DNA of 6,634 nt from JACZWZ01 sp036478235 (GCA_036478235.1 JAZGDZ010000124.1:1-6634); one strand, 5' to 3'; numbered from the stretch's first letter, positions 1-5,332 are shown. A program made the numbers and translations. Notes: generated by a model not told the origin, from the sequence alone.

Positions 1-126
1 GCCTTGTCCCACCTTGCGAATCCCCCGCGGGGCCTCCACCTTTTCTGGGAGCGAGTTTGATGACGCAATACCTATGCAGCACAAGGCGAAACGGGCAACC
101 GATGATCGAGGAATCGCGGATCCAGG
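1..126. repeat. Dispersed direct repeat, copy A
   Basis: This stretch is repeated at 6515-6634. Bases 25-126 are identical to 6533-6634 (102 bp without a mismatch). Homology continues leftward to base 1, with a 6-bp insertion in copy A (around 13-18) and two substitutions, so the left edge probably lies outside the window. The right edge is unknown because copy B is cut by the window end. Inside are a CTCC/GGAG hairpin (34-51), a CGG-GCAA-CCG hairpin with a GNRA-type loop (92-101), and CCGCG/CGCGG (25-29 with 115-119), which could close the whole unit. I do not recognise the element. It could be an interspersed intergenic repeat, a structured RNA or a tiny coding cassette. Confidence 0.9.
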
Positions 127-173
127 TTCAGGGAGAGGGGGCGAGCGGGAGGATCACTCCCCCCTTGAGTTGA
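60..173 (+). CDS. Candidate 37-aa micro-ORF inside repeat copy A
   Basis: An ATG at 60 overlaps the TGA (58-60) of another short open frame that enters from the left window edge and ends in the residues LFWERV; this TGATG arrangement is typical of translational coupling. A GGGAG ribosome binding site (47-51) lies 8 nt upstream of the ATG. The predicted peptide starts MTQYLCSTRR, has no signal peptide or membrane segment, and ends in the loop of the hairpin at 157-180. I do not recognise it. Because the two repeat copies are identical here, there is no codon-substitution evidence that it is translated. It may simply be an open frame within a non-coding repeat. Confidence 0.22.
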   Translation: MTQYLCSTRRNGQPMIEESRIQVQGEGASGRITPPLS

Positions 174-180
174 GGGGGAG
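157..180 (+). terminator. C/G hairpin downstream of repeat copy A
   Basis: Seven bases CTCCCCC (157-163) pair perfectly with GGGGGAG (174-180) around a 10-nt loop. No T-tract follows, so it would be a tract-less terminator of the kind common in high-GC bacteria, or simply a stable intergenic hairpin. The motif GGATCACTC just before it (151-159) recurs at 6449-6457 beside repeat copy B, which suggests hairpin and repeat travel as modules of one composite intergenic region. The rest of 127-247 shows only G-rich sequence and the -10 box of the next gene. Confidence 0.4.
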
Positions 181-235
181 CCGCGTGGCACCAGCGGTGG
201 GGGGTGGACTGGGAGGTCTATCGGCGGACCGTCCG

Positions 236-241
236 TAGGCT
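236..241 (+). promoter_or_regulatory. -10 box for the deacetylase gene, leaderless start
   Basis: TAGGCT fits the actinobacterial TANNNT -10 pattern and ends exactly 6 nt before the GTG at 248, so the first transcribed base would be the first base of the start codon. No convincing -35 hexamer was found 16-18 nt upstream. The same box-to-GTG distance occurs before htrA (5321-5333). Confidence 0.42.
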
Positions 242-247
242 CGGCGT

Positions 248-1006
248 GTGAGATCGAGCCGACGGTCCCGGAGCTCGGGAGGCCTGCGGGTGCTCGCCTC
301 CCTGGTTATCGCCGCCCTGATTGGCACCGCCTCGCCCGCCTTCGCCCAGGAGGACAACGACCCGGTCCCGGTCGAGACCGACCCGCCGCCCGGAAGCGTT
401 GCGCTCACCTTCGACGACGGTCCCTTCGAGGTGCTGACCCCCATCATCCTGGAGATCCTCGACCGCTACGGCATCAAGGCCACGTTCTTCATCAGCACCT
501 ACCGGCTCCGGTACAACACGAGCCTGATCGACGAGATCGTGGCTGCCGGTCACAGCGTGCAGACCCACGGACACGAGCATCGCTCGCTCATCGGGCTCAA
601 CGAGCAAGAGGTTCTCGAGGATCTCAGGCGATCCATCAACCTGATCGTCGGGGCCGGTGCGCCCGCTCCCCGATGCCTGCGCCCACCGTACGGCCACAGC
701 AACGATGTCGTCCGCGGCGTGGCCAAGAAGCTCGGCCTGGAGATCGTCCTGTGGACGCACAACTCGCGCGACTACTCCCTCCAGGAGCCGGAGGGCGTGA
801 TCGACGCCACGCTCGACGGGCTGGCGCCGGGGGACGTGGTGCTGATGCACGACCTCTGGGGCGAGGTGCACGAGGAGGCTCTCCCCGTCATCATCGAAAC
901 CGCTCTGAGAAGGGGGATCGGCTTTGCGTCGATCTGCATGCCTCCGGTGGTGAGATCGGTCGAGCCCTGGTTCGGGCGGAGGGTGCACAAGATCAGCCGC
1001 CTCTGA
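248..1006 (+). CDS. Secreted polysaccharide deacetylase (NodB/CE4 family)
   Basis: A 252-aa exported enzyme predicted to remove acetyl groups from N-acetylated cell-envelope or extracellular glycans by metal-dependent hydrolysis. Residues 1-33 are a signal peptide: Arg-rich start, hydrophobic core about 15-28, likely cleavage after AFA (31-33). The CE4 motifs appear in order: TFDDGP (54-59, catalytic base and metal Asp), H107-x3-H111 (metal His pair, with Gly where Ser/Thr is usual), RPPYG (145-149), LWTHNSRDY (168-176) and LMHD (199-202, catalytic His201). All key residues are present, so the enzyme should be active; chitin, peptidoglycan and other substrates cannot be told apart from sequence. 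GTG at 248 is chosen because an in-frame TAG lies at 236-238 and the signal peptide starts here. C143 and C230 could form a disulfide. The gene ends 7 bp before the converging ATPase gene, with no terminator seen between them. Confidence 0.93.
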   Translation: MRSSRRSRSSGGLRVLASLVIAALIGTASPAFAQEDNDPVPVETDPPPGSVALTFDDGPFEVLTPIILEILDRYGIKATFFISTYRLRYNTSLIDEIVAAGHSVQTHGHEHRSLIGLNEQEVLEDLRRSINLIVGAGAPAPRCLRPPYGHSNDVVRGVAKKLGLEIVLWTHNSRDYSLQEPEGVIDATLDGLAPGDVVLMHDLWGEVHEEALPVIIETALRRGIGFASICMPPVVRSVEPWFGRRVHKISRL

Positions 1007-1013
1007 CCGCCGC

Positions 1014-1829
1014 CTATCCCCCGTGGAGATCGGCATCGGGGCCCTCGACGTGGATCGAGCGCTCCCGGTGAACGTGCCTTCCCGGGACGGGGATGTGGGC
1101 CGGGTCGTCGATGAAGATGACGCCTCCGTCCACGTGGAGCAGGCTGGGCCCGTAGGCCTCCTCGAGGTGCTCGGCGGTCAGCACCAGATCGGGCGGGCCC
1201 GCGGCGACGACCCGGTTCGCCAGCAAGATTGCGAAGTCGGCCTGTCTTGCCTCGGTCAGATCGTGGGTCGTCATCACGACCGTGCACCCGTCGGCGTTGC
1301 TCCGGTGGATCACCCGATCTATCGCATGGGAGGAGGTGATGTCGAGGCCGGTGAGCGGTTCGTCGAGCAGCAGGATCTCGTGCTCCTGGACTATCCCCTG
1401 CGCCAGGAAGACTCGCTGGCGAAGGCCGCCGGAGAGGTCGTGCAGATGCTCTCCGGCGAGGTCGGCGATCCCGACGTCCTCCATCGCCCTTTCGATCGCC
1501 TCCCGGTCGGCCCGGCCCATTCGCCTGAAGGCGCCGGTCGAGGAGTAGCGGCCCATGGCGACCAGCTCGCGCACGGTGACGGGGAGCGCCTCGTTGACCT
1601 TGGTGGCCTGGAGCACGTAGGCGGTGCGGGCGCCGTCATGGATGGTGATCGATCCGGCGGCGGGCTGCACCAGCCCCGAGATCCCGTTGAGGAGCGTCGA
1701 CTTGCCCGAGCCGTTGGGACCGATCACAGCGGTGAGCGAGCCCCGCGGCACCTCGAACGATGAGCTGTCGAGGGCGACGTTCGCTCCGTAGGCGAGCACC
1801 AGATCGGCGGCGCTGATCGCCGCGGTCAC
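1014..1829 (-). CDS. Metal (zinc) ABC transporter ATP-binding protein
   Basis: A 271-aa cytoplasmic ATPase that would drive the permease encoded at 3211-4050. Residues from the GTG start: Walker A GPNGSGKST (37-45), Q-loop Gln74, signature LSGGLRQR (132-139, with Leu where Gln is common), Walker B plus catalytic Glu LLLDEP (153-158), D-loop Asp163 and switch His189 in MTTHD. All ATPase elements are intact. The GTG at 1829 overlaps the regulator's TGA as GTGA and follows a GAGGAG ribosome binding site by 5 nt; an in-frame ATG at 1844 is possible but has a weaker site. The C-terminal 30 or so residues are His- and acid-rich (including HIPVPGRHVHRE), which might bind metal, but this is only a guess. 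Co-transcribed with the Fur-family gene, and divergent from its binding protein and permease partners. Family membership (ZnuC/MntB/AztA-like) is clear; zinc is inferred from the binding protein. Confidence 0.92.
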   Translation of the reverse strand: MTAAISAADLVLAYGANVALDSSSFEVPRGSLTAVIGPNGSGKSTLLNGISGLVQPAAGSITIHDGARTAYVLQATKVNEALPVTVRELVAMGRYSSTGAFRRMGRADREAIERAMEDVGIADLAGEHLHDLSGGLRQRVFLAQGIVQEHEILLLDEPLTGLDITSSHAIDRVIHRSNADGCTVVMTTHDLTEARQADFAILLANRVVAAGPPDLVLTAEHLEEAYGPSLLHVDGGVIFIDDPAHIPVPGRHVHRERSIHVEGPDADLHGG

Positions 1830-2260
1830 GAGCACTCCTCGCATGTGCCTTCGATCTCCAGCGAGTGGCCGATGACGGCGAACGAGTGGGTGGCTGCGAC
1901 CGCCTCGGACAACCGGTGCAAGGCGGCTTCGGCTGCAGGCTGCAGCTCCACGTCGTCGATCCGGCCGCATTCCAGACACACCAGATGGTGGTGGTGCTGC
2001 TGCAGCGGCTCTGCCAGCTCGTACCGGGTGACACCGTCCCGGCCGTGGTGCGGGGAAGCCACTTTCGTCTCCGCCAGCACGCTCAGGGTGCGGTATATGG
2101 AGGAGAGGGGGACCGAGCCGTCGAGGTGGGCGTGGATCTCTGCGGCCGACACCGGGCCCCGGGCGCGGGTGAGAGCTTCGACGACGTGGCGCCGGCCCGA
2201 GGTGAGCCGGACCTCGACCTGACGGAGGCGCTCGGTGACCTGATCGACGACTTGCGAGAC
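1826..2260 (-). CDS. Fur-family metal regulator, probably Zur
   Basis: A DNA-binding repressor that senses a divalent metal and very likely controls the flanking transporter. In the reading frame from 2260: winged helix about residues 10-80, with RLTSGRR (18-24), GPVSAAEIH (35-43) and the recognition helix SSIYRTL (53-59); then the metal and dimer domain with HHHHLVCLECG (89-99) and a final TCEEC (139-143). C95/C98 and C140/C143 form the usual structural zinc site. The start is a problem: the first ATG, GTG or TTG is the GTG at 2152, which would delete the first 36 conserved residues. The frame is open upstream to a TAG at 2288-2290, and a strong GAAGGGAG site (2274-2267) points 6 nt later to GTC at 2260. 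That gives 144 aa, the normal family length. A GTC start or a G-to-C base error is therefore suspected; automated annotation would give 1826-2152. Zur is preferred over Fur because of the zinc-type neighbour. Confidence 0.88.
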   Translation of the reverse strand, partial: VSQVVDQVTERLRQVEVRLTSGRRHVVEALTRARGPVSAAEIHAHLDGSVPLSSIYRTLSVLAETKVASPHHGRDGVTRYELAEPLQQHHHHLVCLECGRIDDVELQPAAEAALHRLSEAVAATHSFAVIGHSLEIEGTCEECS

Positions 2261-2280
2261 GGCGGGCTCCCTTCTACCTT
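2252..2280 (+). promoter_or_regulatory. Predicted promoter for znuA-znuB
   Basis: -35 TTGCGA (2252-2257), 17-nt spacer, -10 TACCTT (2275-2280); transcription should start near 2287. The operator at 2292-2311 lies just downstream, where a bound repressor would block initiation or clearance. The promoter overlaps the regulator's predicted 5' coding end on the other strand. Confidence 0.5.
2267..2274 (-). promoter_or_regulatory. Ribosome binding site that argues for the long regulator start
   Basis: On the minus strand GAAGGGAG is followed by a 6-nt spacer and then GTC (2260-2258) in the regulator's frame. It is the strongest Shine-Dalgarno-like sequence upstream of this gene and sits where a normal-length Fur protein would begin; nothing comparable precedes the GTG at 2152. 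Confidence 0.55.
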
Positions 2281-2291
2281 GGGCAGACTAC

Positions 2292-2311
2292 TGAGAACGA
2301 TTCTCATTATC
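2292..2311. promoter_or_regulatory. Fur/Zur-type operator
   Basis: TGAGAA-CGA-TTCTCA (2292-2306) is a perfect 6-bp inverted repeat with a 3-nt spacer. Read on the minus strand, 2311-2293 is GATAATGAGAATCGTTCTC, which matches the classical Fur box consensus (two GATAAT-type hexamers, one base, one inverted hexamer) at 16 of 19 positions. A further TGAGAAT half-site lies at 2322-2328. It sits between the divergent regulator and transporter genes, next to both predicted promoters, so metal-dependent repression of both units, including autoregulation, is the natural inference. Zur and Fur boxes resemble each other too closely to separate by sequence alone. Confidence 0.82.
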
Positions 2312-2334
2312 AATATGAACCTGAGAATGCGCAA
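2306..2334 (-). promoter_or_regulatory. Predicted promoter for the zur-znuC unit
   Basis: On the minus strand: -35 TTGCGC (2334-2329), 17-nt spacer, -10 GATAAT (2311-2306). The start would fall near 2299, inside the operator. The -10 hexamer is itself part of the Fur-box-like array, so repressor and polymerase would compete directly. Confidence 0.5.
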
Positions 2335-3211
2335 CGTCCTGCTCGCCGGGCTGACCCTGGCGGCAGCATCGTGCTCGAACATCGATGCGGCCGACGACGC
2401 GGTCCTGGTCGTGGTGACGACGACGGTGCTCGGCGACGTCGCCGCCAACGTGGTGGGAGACTCTGCGGTGGTCGAGGTGCTGATCCCGATCGGGGTGGAC
2501 CCGCACGACTTCCAGGCGTCGGCCCGCCAGGTCGCCCGCATGGAGGAGGCCGATCTCGTGGTGGCCAACGGCCTCGGCCTGGAGGAGGGCCTCGGTGACG
2601 TCCTGGCCTCTCTGGGGGGCGACGGGCACCCGGTGCTGCTCGTCGGCGAGCTCCTCGGACCGCTCCGTCTGATCGAAGGCGGAGGACCCGATCCCCACAT
2701 ATGGCTGGATCCGCTGCGGATGGTGACCGTGACCGGTCTCATCGCCGACGCACTCGAGCAGGTCGCGCCCGAGGGTCGGTGGCGGGTCGCCGCCGACCAC
2801 TACACCGCCGAGCTGGAAGCTGCCGACGCCGAGATCCGGGCGATCCTGGCCGCGGTCCCCGCGGGGCGCCGGGTGCTCGTCACCAATCACGATTCGCTCG
2901 GCTACTTCGCCGAACGTTACGACTTCGAGGTGATCGGGGTCGTGGTGCCCGGAGGCTCCACGCTCGCCCAGCCGAGCAGCGCCGACCTCGCGACCCTGGT
3001 GAGGGTGATCGAGCAGTCCGGCGTCCCCGCCATATTCGCCGAGACCACCGAGCCGGTATCGCTCGCCGAGTCGATCGCAGCCGAGGTCGGAGACGATGTC
3101 GCGGTCGTCGAGCTGTTCATCGGTTCGCTGGGCGGCCCGGGTTCCGGCGCCGAGACCTACATCGAGATGCTGCTCACCGATGCGAATCGCATCGCCGAGG
3201 CGTTCGCCTGA
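2315..3211 (+). CDS. Metal-binding lipoprotein of a zinc ABC transporter (cluster A-I SBP)
   Basis: A 298-aa membrane-anchored solute-binding protein that captures metal outside the cell and delivers it to the permease encoded next. A signal peptide ends in AAAS-C20, a lipoprotein cleavage site. Metal ligands are visible as DPHDF (His64), DPHIW (His128) and TNHDSLGYF (His192). Three His, with no Glu at the third site, is the zinc-type pattern; manganese proteins usually have Glu there. The fourth Asp found in several relatives (in a DSLG motif) appears as Gly270 in IGSLG, so that site is probably open or filled differently. The long His-rich loop of some ZnuA proteins is absent. The tail PGSGAETYIEML (275-286) is family-typical. 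The frame is open far upstream, but homology begins here. ATG at 2327 (residue 5) is an equally plausible start; neither has a Shine-Dalgarno sequence. The stop overlaps the permease start as TGATG. Confidence 0.93.
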   Translation: MNLRMRNVLLAGLTLAAASCSNIDAADDAVLVVVTTTVLGDVAANVVGDSAVVEVLIPIGVDPHDFQASARQVARMEEADLVVANGLGLEEGLGDVLASLGGDGHPVLLVGELLGPLRLIEGGGPDPHIWLDPLRMVTVTGLIADALEQVAPEGRWRVAADHYTAELEAADAEIRAILAAVPAGRRVLVTNHDSLGYFAERYDFEVIGVVVPGGSTLAQPSSADLATLVRVIEQSGVPAIFAETTEPVSLAESIAAEVGDDVAVVELFIGSLGGPGSGAETYIEMLLTDANRIAEAFA

Positions 3212-4050
3212 TGGGCTGGCTGACCGAGCCGTTCGAGTTGGCCCTGCAGCAGCGGGCGCTCCTGGGAGGCTCGTTGGCGGCGATCGCCTTGGCCGTGGTC
3301 GGCACATGGGTGGTCATCCGGGGGATGACCTTCTTCGGCGACGCCCTGGTGCACGGGGTGGTGCCCGGCATCGCCCTGGCAGTCCTGCTCGACTTCGATG
3401 TCATGGTCGGAGCCGCTGTGGCCGCCGTCGTCATGATCGGGGGGATCAACCTGGTGCACCGCCAGACCACGTTCTCCGAGGACACCGGGATCGGTTTGCT
3501 CTTCGTGGGGATGCTGGCACTGGGCGTGATCCTCATCTCCCGCTCGGACTCGTTCACCGGCAGCCTCACCGCCATCCTGTTCGGGGACACTCTGGGCGTC
3601 ACCACGGGGGACATAGCCGTGCTCGGGGTCGTCACCGGCGTTGTGATCGCAGCCTCAGCGATCTTCTACCGCCACTTTCTGGTCCTGGCGTTCAACGAGC
3701 AGAAGGCGACGCTGCTCGGACTGCGGCCCGGACTGGCCCATGCGGTCCTGCTCGGGCTGGTGACCGTGGCGATCGTCGGGTCGTTCCAGACGGTGGGAAC
3801 GCTGCTCGTGTTCGGCCTGCTGGTCGGGCCACCGGCGACCGCGGCGCTGCTGGTGCGGCGGGTGCCGGCGATGATGGTGGCGGCTGCCCTCATCGGGGTG
3901 CTGTCGGTGGCGATCGGGCTCATCGTGTCCTATCACGCCGATACCGCGGGCTCGGCCACGATCGCCGTCACCCCGGTCGTCCTTTTCTTCGTGGTGCTGA
4001 CGGTGCGCAGCCTCGTCGGCGAGCCCGCCCGGACTCGCCGATCGGGCTGA
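3211..4050 (+). CDS. Zinc ABC transporter permease (ABC-3 family)
   Basis: A 279-aa inner-membrane protein forming the metal channel, probably as a homodimer. About eight hydrophobic segments are visible (roughly 17-36, 50-60, 64-82, 94-110, 135-152, 176-191, 194-240 as two, 249-268). The family motif GMTFFGDALVHGVVPGIALA (38-57) and the later GTLLVFGLLVGPPATA (196-211) match ABC-3 permeases; FNEQKATLLGL (161-171) lies where a cytoplasmic coupling loop is expected. The ATG overlaps the preceding TGA by one base, and a weak GAGG (3197-3200) precedes it, so translational coupling to znuA is likely. Length and composition are normal for the family. The ATPase partner is the divergent gene at 1014-1829. 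Confidence 0.93.
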   Translation: MGWLTEPFELALQQRALLGGSLAAIALAVVGTWVVIRGMTFFGDALVHGVVPGIALAVLLDFDVMVGAAVAAVVMIGGINLVHRQTTFSEDTGIGLLFVGMLALGVILISRSDSFTGSLTAILFGDTLGVTTGDIAVLGVVTGVVIAASAIFYRHFLVLAFNEQKATLLGLRPGLAHAVLLGLVTVAIVGSFQTVGTLLVFGLLVGPPATAALLVRRVPAMMVAAALIGVLSVAIGLIVSYHADTAGSATIAVTPVVLFFVVLTVRSLVGEPARTRRSG

Positions 4051-4070
4051 TCACTCCGACCCGACCGGCG
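4036..4070 (+). terminator. Terminator-like hairpin at the end of znuB
   Basis: CGCCGATCGGG (4036-4046) pairs with CCCGACCGGCG (4060-4070), an 11-position stem with a single A-C mismatch and a 13-nt loop that contains the znuB stop codon. No T-tract follows. Position and strength suggest an end point for the znuAB transcript before the separate fabH promoter. Confidence 0.45.
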
Positions 4071-4115
4071 AAACATCGTCGCAGATTATGCCCGGCACAG
4101 GCGACCCGGCGCGCC

Positions 4116-4141
4116 TACCCTCGGGTCGGCTATCGAGGGGA
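4116..4141 (+). promoter_or_regulatory. fabH -10 box and ribosome binding site
   Basis: TACCCT (4116-4121) fits the TANNNT -10 pattern and would start transcription near 4128. GAGGGGA (4135-4141) is a strong ribosome binding site 8 nt before the GTG at 4150 and decides that start. No clear -35 hexamer was found. Unlike its neighbours, fabH therefore has a short leader. Confidence 0.45.
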
Positions 4142-4149
4142 TCGCACAG

Positions 4150-5136
4150 GTGGCAAGAATCGGAATCCTCGGATTCGGCTCCTACGTGCCGTCGCGGGTG
4201 ATGACCAACGACGACTGGTCCGAGCTGCTGGATACCGACGACGAGTGGATCACCAGCCGCTCCGGCATCAAGGAGCGTCGGATCGCCGCCGACGACGAGT
4301 CCACCGTAGATTTGGCCGCGGCCGCCGCCGAGAAGGCGATCGCCGATGCCGGGATCACCGCCTCCGAGCTGGACGAGATCATCGTGGCCACCGACACCCC
4401 CGAGGTGTACTTCCCCGACACCGCTTCCTACCTCCAGCACCGGCTCGGGGCGGGCGAGGTGACGGCGTTCGACCTCGGCGGATCGGGCTGTGCCGGATTT
4501 GTGCTGGCTCTCGACGTCGCCAGGGCCCGGGTCGATACCGCCACCAAGAAGGTCCTTGTGGTCGGAGTCGAGATCGCCACCCGCATCATGAACTGGAAGG
4601 ACCGGGCCACGGCCGTCCTCTTCGGTGACGGGGCCGGTGCCGTGGTGATAGGTGAGGGCGATGGGGTAAAGGCCGAGTTGCTCTCCTTCGATGCCGGAAC
4701 CGATGGCCAGTACGCCGACATCCTCACCCTCGAAACCGGGGGCACTCGCCGCCCCTTCACGCTCGAAGAGGCCCAGCGCGGCGGCCACAGGGACTTCGTC
4801 ATGAACGGCCGCGAGGTATTCCGTCAGGCGGTGAAGAGGATGAGTGCGGCCGCCGAGAACGTCCTGGAACGGGCCGGCCGGCTCAAGGACGAGGTGGCGC
4901 TGGTCATCCCCCATCAGGCCAATCTGCGGATCATCGATGCGGTCCGCAACAGGCTCGGACTGCGTGAGGATCAGGTGTACGTCAACGTGGACCGCTACGG
5001 CAACACCGGCTCGGCCACGGTCCCGCTCGCCATGGCCGAGGCCCACCAAGAGGGCCGGATTCGGGCGGGCGACCTGGTGGTCCTCACCGCCTTCGGGGCC
5101 GGGTTCCACTGGTCGGCTGCGGCGCTTCAGTTTTAG
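4150..5136 (+). CDS. 3-oxoacyl-ACP synthase III (FabH)
   Basis: A 328-aa cytoplasmic thiolase-fold enzyme that condenses an acyl-CoA primer with malonyl-ACP to start fatty acid synthesis. The catalytic triad is complete: Cys114 in GGSGCAGF, His255 in PHQAN and Asn285 in YGNTGSA. CoA-pocket residues DEW (31-33) and SRSGI (36-40), and LFGDGAGAVVI (157-167), are family-typical, and the length is normal. It stands alone: no acpP, fabD, fabF or fabG is in the window, so it may be a second initiation synthase or serve a specialised chain. Primer preference (acetyl- or branched-chain acyl-CoA) cannot be read from the sequence. The start is GTG with a GAGGGGA site 8 nt upstream. The last base of the TAG stop is also the first base of the long hairpin element downstream. 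Confidence 0.95.
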   Translation: MARIGILGFGSYVPSRVMTNDDWSELLDTDDEWITSRSGIKERRIAADDESTVDLAAAAAEKAIADAGITASELDEIIVATDTPEVYFPDTASYLQHRLGAGEVTAFDLGGSGCAGFVLALDVARARVDTATKKVLVVGVEIATRIMNWKDRATAVLFGDGAGAVVIGEGDGVKAELLSFDAGTDGQYADILTLETGGTRRPFTLEEAQRGGHRDFVMNGREVFRQAVKRMSAAAENVLERAGRLKDEVALVIPHQANLRIIDAVRNRLGLREDQVYVNVDRYGNTGSATVPLAMAEAHQEGRIRAGDLVVLTAFGAGFHWSAAALQF

Positions 5137-5294
5137 TGCCCTGTCCGGTGACGTTGGCGATGTTGAGGGCGAGGCAGGGGCGTCTCTGGCAAGGACGCAG
5201 AACGAAGGCGCACTTGACGTGCGTCGAGGACGAGGACGCAGCCAGAGGCGTCACTGGAAGTCCTGAACGCGGCAAACGTCGTCGGTCGGGGCAC
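5136..5294 (+). ncRNA. Long imperfect hairpin, candidate structured RNA
   Basis: Nearly all of the fabH-htrA gap folds into one long arm. Outer stem: 5136-5155 with 5275-5294 (16 Watson-Crick pairs, 3 G-U, 1 mismatch). Middle: 5157-5170 with 5260-5273 (9 Watson-Crick, 2 G-U, 3 mismatches), then a 4/3 internal loop. Inner stem: 5175-5190 with 5241-5256 (13 Watson-Crick, 2 G-U, 1 mismatch). The apical 50 nt contain a hairpin, 5207-5213 with 5219-5225, around the loop TTGAC, and the octamer GGACGCAG twice (5193-5200, 5234-5241). G-U pairs (7 in the arms) far outnumber A-C mismatches (1), so the structure is favoured in plus-strand RNA. I do not recognise a known RNA family. Alternatives are a miniature inverted-repeat element (no target duplication seen) or an elaborate fabH terminator. 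Short open frames crossing it look incidental. Confidence 0.6.
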
Positions 5295-5320
5295 CGGATC
5301 GGATACCGCGCCCTGCCGTC

Positions 5321-5326
5321 TACCGT
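5321..5326 (+). promoter_or_regulatory. -10 box for htrA, leaderless start
   Basis: TACCGT matches TANNNT and ends 6 nt before the GTG at 5333, placing the expected first transcribed base on the start codon. No good -35 hexamer is visible at 16-18 nt. The promoter lies 26 nt beyond the hairpin element, so the element would not be part of the htrA mRNA made from here. Confidence 0.45.
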
Positions 5327-5332
5327 CTCCCC

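Noticed and set aside
60..110. Resemblance to the 3' half of a cyclic-di-GMP (GEMM) riboswitch: GACGCAA followed later by CGGGCAACCGATG
   Set aside because: The matching 5' half, with GCAAACC and a GAAA loop before GACGCAA, is absent, and spacing does not fit the class I fold.
1865..2314. Long in-frame extension upstream of the zinc-binding lipoprotein
   Set aside because: It is antisense to the regulator gene; the signal peptide and lipobox fix the start at 2315 or 2327.
2288..3307. Long minus-strand open frame opposite znuA
   Set aside because: The translation is low-complexity, rich in Arg, Gly, Asp and His with no domain, and mirrors a real binding protein on the other strand.
3096..4628. 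Long plus-strand open frame (510 codons) spanning the end of znuA, all of znuB and half of fabH
   Set aside because: Arg/Gly/Pro-rich translation typical of an out-of-frame shadow in GC-rich DNA, and it conflicts with three well-supported genes.
5136..5294. CRISPR-like array from the repeated GGACG units
   Set aside because: The units are only a few bases long, without constant spacer length; the pairing pattern is a hairpin, not an array.
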